A DNA stretch of 43,343 nt from Bacteroidota bacterium. Lineage in GTDB: Bacteria; Bacteroidota; Rhodothermia; Rhodothermales; JANQRZ01. The position numbers and the translations under genes are program-made. The first letter of the stretch is position 1; each line of letters starts with the position of its first letter. Shown here in pieces: positions 39,276 through 43,343 of the stretch. The notes under the pieces were generated by a model that ran no database searches, was not told the origin of the DNA, and saw only the letters and a program-made list of their open reading frames with translations. Where the stretch lies: positions 1 to 43,343 of the forward strand of contig JBCDKT010000032.1 in assembly GCA_038746285.1 (NCBI GenBank), in the 5' to 3' direction.

Positions 39276-39851
39276 TCACACCGGAGGGCGTCGGAGTTCG
39301 CGGTGGAGCCAGGCCTGCGCCGCGGCCCAGTCCCGCTTGACCGTTGCGGGCGAGAGGCCGAGCGCCGTCGCCGTCTCCGGCACCGAGAGTTGCCCGTAGA
39401 ACCGGCACTCGACGACGCGGCTCTGGCGCGGGCTGAGCGCTTCGAGCCGGGCGAGGGCTTCGTCGAGCGCGACGAACGTGTCGGCCACGTCGTCGGTGAA
39501 CGCGACGGGGTCGGCGAGGGCAGTGGCGTCGTCCAGGGCAACGTGGGGCTGCGCGCCGCCGCGCTTCTGGCGTCGGCGGTCGCGGGCGTAGTTGCTCAGC
39601 ACCTGCCGCATCGCCTTCGAGGCGAGCGCGAAGAAGTGCGCCCGGCCGTCCACGTCGAGCGCGCCGCCGGCGAGCTTGAGGTAGGCCTCGTGGACGAGCG
39701 CCGTCGTGTTGAGCGTGTCGTTGCCATTCCAGCGAGCGCGCTGCCGCTTGGCGAGCGCCGAGAGCTCGTCGTAGACGAGCGCGAAGAGGGCGTCGGCGGC
39801 GCGGTCCTCGCCCTGCCGGACCTCGCGAAGCAGTTGGGTGACGTCGGCCAT
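39276..39851 (-). CDS. ECF-type sigma factor of the TIGR02999 group
   Basis: 191 aa from the ATG at 39851 (MADVTQLLREVRQGEDRAAD). The frame is open far upstream to 41570, but that part is the antisense of another gene. Diagnostic segments are YDELSALAKRQRARW, NTTALVHEAYLKLAG and HFFALASKAMRQVLSNYARD for region 2, then LSPRQSRVVECRFYGQLSVP and ETATALGLSPATVKRDWAAA for region 4. This subgroup is commonly encoded next to Ser/Thr kinases instead of anti-sigma factors, exactly as here. Regulated promoters are unknown, but the divergent unit at 40036 is a candidate. Confidence 0.94.
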   Translation of the reverse strand: MADVTQLLREVRQGEDRAADALFALVYDELSALAKRQRARWNGNDTLNTTALVHEAYLKLAGGALDVDGRAHFFALASKAMRQVLSNYARDRRRQKRGGAQPHVALDDATALADPVAFTDDVADTFVALDEALARLEALSPRQSRVVECRFYGQLSVPETATALGLSPATVKRDWAAAQAWLHRELRRPPV

Positions 39852-39944
39852 GCGCGGCTGGGTCAAGCTCAGGCAGCGAGCTTGAATATAGCCAGCGACG
39901 GAGCCGCTGTCCGTCACGATTCTATGATCTGTGCTACCATACTT

Positions 39945-39990
39945 GCGGAAAAATATCGGGTCGGGTGAGCCGGCCGGTGGGGCAGACAGG
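39945..39990 (+). promoter_or_regulatory. Upstream block shared by the small ORF and the beta-propeller gene
   Basis: This block (A-rich start, then GGTGAGCCGGCCGG at 39964-39977, then GCAGACAGGG) is closely related to 40320-40365. Each lies before the start of a different plus-strand gene. It may be a common promoter or operator, or a trace of duplication. Confidence 0.45.
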
Positions 39991-40035
39991 GTCAAGAGAG
40001 ACAGCACCCATTCACGCAGCCAGCCCCCCACGACC

Positions 40036-40227
40036 ATGATCCGCTCGTTCGCGCTCTCCAACGCTCCGCTCGCCCACCTCCTCACCGCCCTCGTGTCCGT
40101 CTCCGGCGCGGCCGCCGTCCGGCGCCTCGCGGCGTCGCTCGACTTCGAGTTCGACCTAGCGGGCCTCACCTTCGACGGCCGGGCCATCCACGACGACCTC
40201 GCCGCCGGTTTCGAGCGCGCCGACTGA
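40036..40227 (+). CDS. Small hypothetical protein, 63 aa
   Basis: Starts MIRSFALSNAPLAHLL and contains a hydrophobic helix (ALVSVSGAAAV) followed by RRLAASLDFEFDLAGLTFDG and an acidic tail. I do not recognise the family. Reasons to believe in it: an ATG after a conserved upstream block, GC-rich codon choice like its neighbours, and a good intrinsic terminator 27 bases after its stop. It is divergent from the sigma factor-kinase pair and could be a small regulator or target of that system, but that is speculation. A bacteriocin-leader-like or membrane-active peptide is an alternative. Confidence 0.5.
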   Translation: MIRSFALSNAPLAHLLTALVSVSGAAAVRRLAASLDFEFDLAGLTFDGRAIHDDLAAGFERAD

Positions 40228-40253
40228 CGCCTATCGCGCAGACGGTGAAGGAG

Positions 40254-40293
40254 AGGGGCTGTGCCGAGCATCAGGCGCAGCCCCTTTCCTTTG
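40254..40293 (+). terminator. Intrinsic terminator after the small ORF
   Basis: AGGGGCTGTGCC (40254-40265) and GGCGCAGCCCCT (40274-40285) pair over 12 positions with one G-U, followed by TTCCTTTG. It ends the transcript of the 63-aa gene. Confidence 0.85.
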
Positions 40294-40319
40294 TCGCCCT
40301 CGCGGAGCAAGGACGCAGG

Positions 40320-40365
40320 ATAAAAAAGTCGGATGGCGGTGAGCCGGCCGGCGGGCGAGACGGGG
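40320..40365 (+). promoter_or_regulatory. Second copy of the shared upstream block
   Basis: ATAAAAAAGTCGG, then GGTGAGCCGGCCGG (40338-40351), then GCGAGACGGGG; it corresponds to 39945-39990. It lies about 65 bases before the beta-propeller lipoprotein ATG. Confidence 0.45.
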
Positions 40366-40430
40366 TACCTGACTGCGAGGGGCACTCGGCCCCGCTCGCA
40401 CACCCAACCCAAGACCAACGAGGTCACCCC

Positions 40431-41690
40431 ATGCCTACCATCCAACGCTTCACCCTCCTCGCCGTCGCGACGCTCTTCGTCGTCGCCAGCGGCTGCGACT
40501 CCGTCTCCGACGCCCCCGCCGCCAGCGCGGGCGGCACCCCCGCCGCCGACGCGGTTCAGGTCGACTACTCCCTCCTCGACGCCGAGACTACCGAGCGTCT
40601 GTCGAAGGGCGAGTTCTCCGACGCCGAACTCGAAGCCCGCGGCATGGCCCCGCAAGGGGCCGTCTTCACGATGTCCGACGCCGCCGACGGCAACGTGCTC
40701 TACGGCTACCTCCGCGACCGCCAGGGCCGCCTCTCGCTCGCCGGCACCTTCCCGACCGGCGGTGCCGGCAGCGGCGACGGCCTCAACGGGACCTCCAACC
40801 CGATTGCCCTCGCCCTCGGCAACCGCTACGTCTACGCCGTCAATGGCGGCTCGGACGAGATCTCGGCCTTCCGCATCAACCCGGGGCAGCGCACGCTCGA
40901 CTTCGTCGGCAACATCGCCTCGGGCGGTCCGCGGCCGATCAGCATCACGGTCTACGAGCGGCTCGTCTACGTCATCAACGCTGGGCGCTCCGGTGAACCA
41001 GGCAACGTCAAGGGCTTCCGCATCGGCGAAGACGGCTCGCTCGCGGCCATCGCCGGCTCGACGCAGCCGCTCAACCCCGGCGCAGGCAGCCCGTCGCAGA
41101 TCGACTTCAGCCCCGACGGCTCGTACCTCGTCATCACCGACAAGCCGACCAACACCATCACGACCTACCCGGTCGATGTGAACGGTGCCGCGGGCGCGCG
41201 CCAGGTCTACCCCGCGAATGGCCTGACGACCTTCGGGTTCGACTTCGACTTCCGCAACCGCCTGATCGTCTCCGAGGCGTTCGAGGGGGCCGCCGATGCC
41301 TCGGCCGCGTCGTCCTACCTCTTCACCGAGGGCGGCGCGCCGGTCTCGATCACGGCCTCCGAGCGCACCAACGAGACGGCCGCATGCTGGATCGAGACCT
41401 TCGGCCCATTTGCCTATGCGACCAACACTGGCAGCGGCTCGGTGACCGGCTTCTTCGTCCGCCCGGGCGGCGAACTCGTCCGCCTCAACGACGACGGCAT
41501 CACGGTCCGCACAGGCGAGGGGAGCATGCCGCTCGACATGGACATCGCGCTGAACTACCTCTTCGTCCACTCGGCCGGGACCAACCGGATCAGCGTCTAC
41601 GACATCGAGCCGGACGGGAGCCTGGTGAGCGTCTCCGGCGCCGCCGTGGACGGCCTGCCCGAGACGACCGTCGGCGTGGCGGCGTTCTAA
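40431..41690 (+). CDS. Beta-propeller lipoprotein, lactonase/YVTN-like
   Basis: 419 aa from the ATG at 40431, giving a lipoprotein signal (FTLLAVATLFVVASGC, Cys 22). The mature protein has repeated propeller blades: VLYGYLRDRQGRLSLAGTF, YVYAVNGGSDEISAFRINPG, LVYVINAGRSGEPGNVKGFR, YLVITDKPTNTITTYPVD, FAYATNTGSGSVTGFFV and YLFVHSAGTNRISVYDIEPD. The rhythm of V-x-x-x-N-x-x-x-x-x-I-S-x-[FY] is that of the 6-phosphogluconolactonase-like/YVTN group. Secretion and lack of evident active-site residues argue against a cytosolic lactonase; an envelope-binding role is more likely. A longer frame to 40245 only crosses the preceding terminator. Confidence 0.88.
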   Translation: MPTIQRFTLLAVATLFVVASGCDSVSDAPAASAGGTPAADAVQVDYSLLDAETTERLSKGEFSDAELEARGMAPQGAVFTMSDAADGNVLYGYLRDRQGRLSLAGTFPTGGAGSGDGLNGTSNPIALALGNRYVYAVNGGSDEISAFRINPGQRTLDFVGNIASGGPRPISITVYERLVYVINAGRSGEPGNVKGFRIGEDGSLAAIAGSTQPLNPGAGSPSQIDFSPDGSYLVITDKPTNTITTYPVDVNGAAGARQVYPANGLTTFGFDFDFRNRLIVSEAFEGAADASAASSYLFTEGGAPVSITASERTNETAACWIETFGPFAYATNTGSGSVTGFFVRPGGELVRLNDDGITVRTGEGSMPLDMDIALNYLFVHSAGTNRISVYDIEPDGSLVSVSGAAVDGLPETTVGVAAF

Positions 41691-41714
41691 ACGCCCGCGC
41701 TTCGTGAGCCACCG

Positions 41715-41757
41715 AAGGGGCCGCGCCGACTCGTTCGGCGCAGCCCCTTCTCTTTGG
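41715..41757 (+). terminator. Intrinsic terminator after the beta-propeller gene
   Basis: AAGGGGCCGCGCCGA (41715-41729) and TCGGCGCAGCCCCTT (41735-41749) pair with one mismatch, followed by CTCTTTGG. It is placed just before the convergent DUF779 stop and resembles the terminator at 40254 in sequence. Confidence 0.85.
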
Positions 41758-41758
41758 T

Positions 41759-42136
41759 CTACGCCTCGACTGCTTCGACGGGCACGAGGTCGGCCTCTTC
41801 AGCTTCGGTGTAGAGGCGGGAGTCGATCAGGAAGCGGAGGCCGAGGGGGATTTCGAGCGAGAAGCTGGAGCCGCGCCCCGGCCGCACGTCGACCGTGAGC
41901 TGGGTGTGCTGCCAGTACTCGAACTGGTCGCGGGCCATGTAGAACGGGCAGCCGTGGATGGCCCCGAGCTTGACGTCCGAGCGGCCGAGGCGGAAGTCGC
42001 CCTCGGCGTAGCACATCGGCTGGGAGCCGTCGCAGCAGCCGCCGGACTGGTGGAACATCAGCGGGCCGTGCTCCTCGCGGAGCTGGTCGATGATGGCCTT
42101 GGCTTCGTCGGTGACGAGGACGCGGGGAGTCGGCAT
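41759..42136 (-). CDS. DUF779 domain protein, partner of aldehyde dehydrogenase
   Basis: 125 aa. It has the family's cysteine-rich segment FHQSGGCCDGSQPMCY, followed by GDFRLGRSDVKLG, HGCPFYMARDQFEYWQHTQL and the strand VDVRPGRGSSFSLEIPLGLR. DUF779 proteins are small cytosolic proteins of unknown activity that are regularly encoded next to aldehyde dehydrogenase genes, as here (the dehydrogenase ends 110 bases upstream in the same direction). The cysteines could hold a metal. It is complete, with a normal length. Confidence 0.92.
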   Translation of the reverse strand: MPTPRVLVTDEAKAIIDQLREEHGPLMFHQSGGCCDGSQPMCYAEGDFRLGRSDVKLGAIHGCPFYMARDQFEYWQHTQLTVDVRPGRGSSFSLEIPLGLRFLIDSRLYTEAEEADLVPVEAVEA

Positions 42137-42246
42137 GATGGCTGGAGGATGGAGAAGAGAGGGATGGAGAATAGAGGGTGGGGCAGCGGACCGACTGCTC
42201 TAGTCGATGCCGCGCTGACCATCCTCTATCCTCCCTTTTCTATCCT
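42137..42246. other. Spacer with an imperfect inverted repeat between aldehyde dehydrogenase and DUF779
   Basis: Purine-rich runs at 42147-42180 (GGAGGATGGAGAAG and ATGGAGAATAGAGG) face their pyrimidine-rich near-complements at 42219-42250 (CCATCCTCTATCC, TCTATCCTCTA). It may fold into a long hairpin in the mRNA. There is no T-tract typical of a terminator. Confidence 0.4.
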
Positions 42247-43093
42247 CTAAAAGAAGCCCATCGCGTTCTTGTCGTACGAGATCAGCATGTTCTTCGTCTG
42301 CTGGTAGTGCGCGAGCATCATCTTGTGGGTCTCGCGCCCGATCCCGGACTTCTTGTACCCGCCGAAGGCGGCGTGGGCCGGGTAGAGGTGGTAGCAGTTG
42401 ACCCACACGCGGCCCGCCTTGATCGCGCGCGGCACGCGGTAGAGCTCGTGCGCGTCGCGCGTCCACACGCCCGCGCCGAGGCCGTAGAGCGTGTCGTTGG
42501 CGATCTCGATGGCCTCGGCCTCGTCCTTGAACGTCGTCAGGCTGGTCACCGGGCCGAAGATCTCCTCCTGGAAGACGCGCATGTCGTTCGTCCCCTTGAA
42601 GACCGTCGGCTGGATGTAGAAGCCGCCGTCCGGAACGCCCGCGAAGCCGTCGCCCGAAGCGCCGTTGCCGGACGCGCCGTTGCCGCCGGTCGCTGTCGCC
42701 GTAGCGGTGCCGCCTTCTTCGGCGACGCTCATCGTCGGCTGTCCGGTGTAGACGCCGCCGCCGACGAGGACCTCGGCCCCCTCTTCGCGCCCGACGTTGA
42801 AGTAGCGCTGGATCTTCTCGTACTGGTCGTTCGAGGCCTGGGCGCCGACCATCACCGAGTCGTCGAGCGGGTGGCCCATCTTGATGTTCTGCACGCGGGC
42901 CACGAGCCGCTCGGTGAACGCGTCGGCGATCGACTCCTGGACGAGGATGCGGCTCGGGCAGGTGCAGACCTCACCCTGGTTGAGCGCGAACATCGCCGCC
43001 CCTTCGAGGCACTTGTCGAAGAACGCGTCGTCCTCGGCCATCACGCTCTCGAAGAACACGTTCGGCGACTTGCCGCCGAGCTCGAGCGTGACC
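42247..43093 (-). CDS. NAD-dependent aldehyde dehydrogenase, C-terminal part (5' end lost at the junction)
   Basis: About 282 codons of an acetaldehyde/aldehyde dehydrogenase. It starts abruptly at [14 protein letters not shown], which is roughly residue 250 in the family, and contains the catalytic Cys in [14 protein letters not shown] and the C-terminal [27 protein letters not shown]-like segment and [18 protein letters not shown]. The NAD-binding N-terminal half is absent, because the sequence beyond 43093 belongs to a different gene on the other strand. A low-complexity Gly/Ala/Thr insertion ([20 protein letters not shown] and a similar stretch) sits near [10 protein letters not shown]. 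It normally oxidises aldehydes to acids; its partner is the DUF779 gene downstream. Confidence 0.9.
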
Positions 43094-43099
43094 GCCCAG

Positions 43100-43343
43100 G
43101 ACGACGCTTTTCTCGACAAATGCGTCGAGGGCTTCGTCATGTTCGCGCTCAACCAGGGTGAGGTCTGCACCTGCCCCTCCCGCGCCCTGATTCAGGAGAG
43201 CATCTACGACGACTTCATCGCCCGCTGTATTCGGCGCGTGGAGGCCATCAAGATGGGTGATCCGCTGGATCCGAGCGTCATGATGGGAGCCCAGGTCTCC
43301 AACGATCAGTACGAGAAGATCCTCAACTACATCGACGTTGGCA
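43100..43343 (+). CDS. Second aldehyde dehydrogenase fragment in the opposite orientation, open at both ends
   Basis: 81 codons read [20 protein letters not shown], then [20 protein letters not shown], then [20 protein letters not shown] and [16 protein letters not shown]. This is homologous to residues just inside the minus-strand gene (its [20 protein letters not shown] and following). So it is the same part of the same protein family, encoded on the other strand, with no start and no end in the window. Codon choice is less extreme in GC, so it comes from a paralogue or another genome. Its first codons lie at the junction near 43091-43099. Confidence 0.85.

Noticed and set aside
39852-41570. 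Minus-strand extension making the sigma factor 764 aa
   Set aside because: The upstream part is antisense to the beta-propeller gene and crosses two terminators; the family start is MADVTQLLREVR at 39851.

Overview
The window is a GC-rich bacterial chromosome segment. The gene content (Bacteroidota-type DUF5715 and DUF4920 lipoproteins, a short NuoG, a tandem of lipoprotein S8 proteases, an ArsA ATPase with an HSP20-like tail, a TIGR02999-type sigma factor next to a Ser/Thr kinase) suggests a Rhodothermota-type bacterium, for example a relative of Rubricoccus, Rubrivirga or Salinibacter. That assignment is inference from gene content and base composition only.

Layout. 1-4.4 kb: a partial secreted choice-of-anchor B protein, an ArsA-family ATPase, the C-terminal stub of a type ISP restriction-modification enzyme, and a DUF5715 lipoprotein. 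4.7-6.3 kb: an ECF sigma factor and a toast-rack surface protein. 6.4-9.6 kb: two nearly repeated S8 protease lipoproteins and a third copy reduced to its N-terminus, with duplicated leaders and terminators. 9.8-11.1 kb: purB. 11.2-20.1 kb: nuoABCDEF, a DUF4920 lipoprotein, nuoG and nuoH, which form the NADH module, the connecting module and the first membrane subunits of complex I. The series ends at a strong terminator, so nuoI to nuoN must lie elsewhere. 20.2 kb: a lower-GC NYN nuclease-like gene. 20.9-24.0 kb: tkt, an MliC-like lipoprotein and rpe (pentose phosphate pathway). 24.1 kb: an Rcp1-like response regulator.

24.6-31.6 kb is the most interesting part, a complete RNA-repair and Ro ribonucleoprotein locus. 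rtcR (a sigma-54 activator) is divergent from a transcription unit with a near-consensus -24/-12 promoter: rsr (Ro60/TROVE protein), five tandem Y RNA-like units, rtcB (RNA ligase), a frameshifted SEC-C mini-gene, a hairpin with a T-tract, and rtcA (RNA 3'-phosphate cyclase). All five Y units share one architecture: an outer stem, an asymmetric internal loop (AUGCC opposite about 8 nt), a conserved helix interrupted by a bulged ACU and closed by ACAU/AUGU, and a variable head. The head of the fifth is a nearly perfect tRNA mimic in permuted order (T arm, acceptor-like stem capped by UUCG, D arm), the YrlA type. The third carries a T arm and a capped stem without an obvious D arm.

31.7-36.3 kb: an MmyB-like XRE regulator divergent from an alpha/beta hydrolase with a dyad operator candidate between them, then priA and the SRP RNA gene. 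36.3-41.7 kb: a Ser/Thr kinase with a TPR-like C-terminus, co-transcribed with its ECF sigma factor, divergent from a small ORF and a beta-propeller lipoprotein whose upstream sequences are related. 41.8-43.3 kb: DUF779 and aldehyde dehydrogenase. The sequence then switches abruptly to a second aldehyde dehydrogenase in the opposite orientation, which looks like an inverted chimeric join rather than native gene order.
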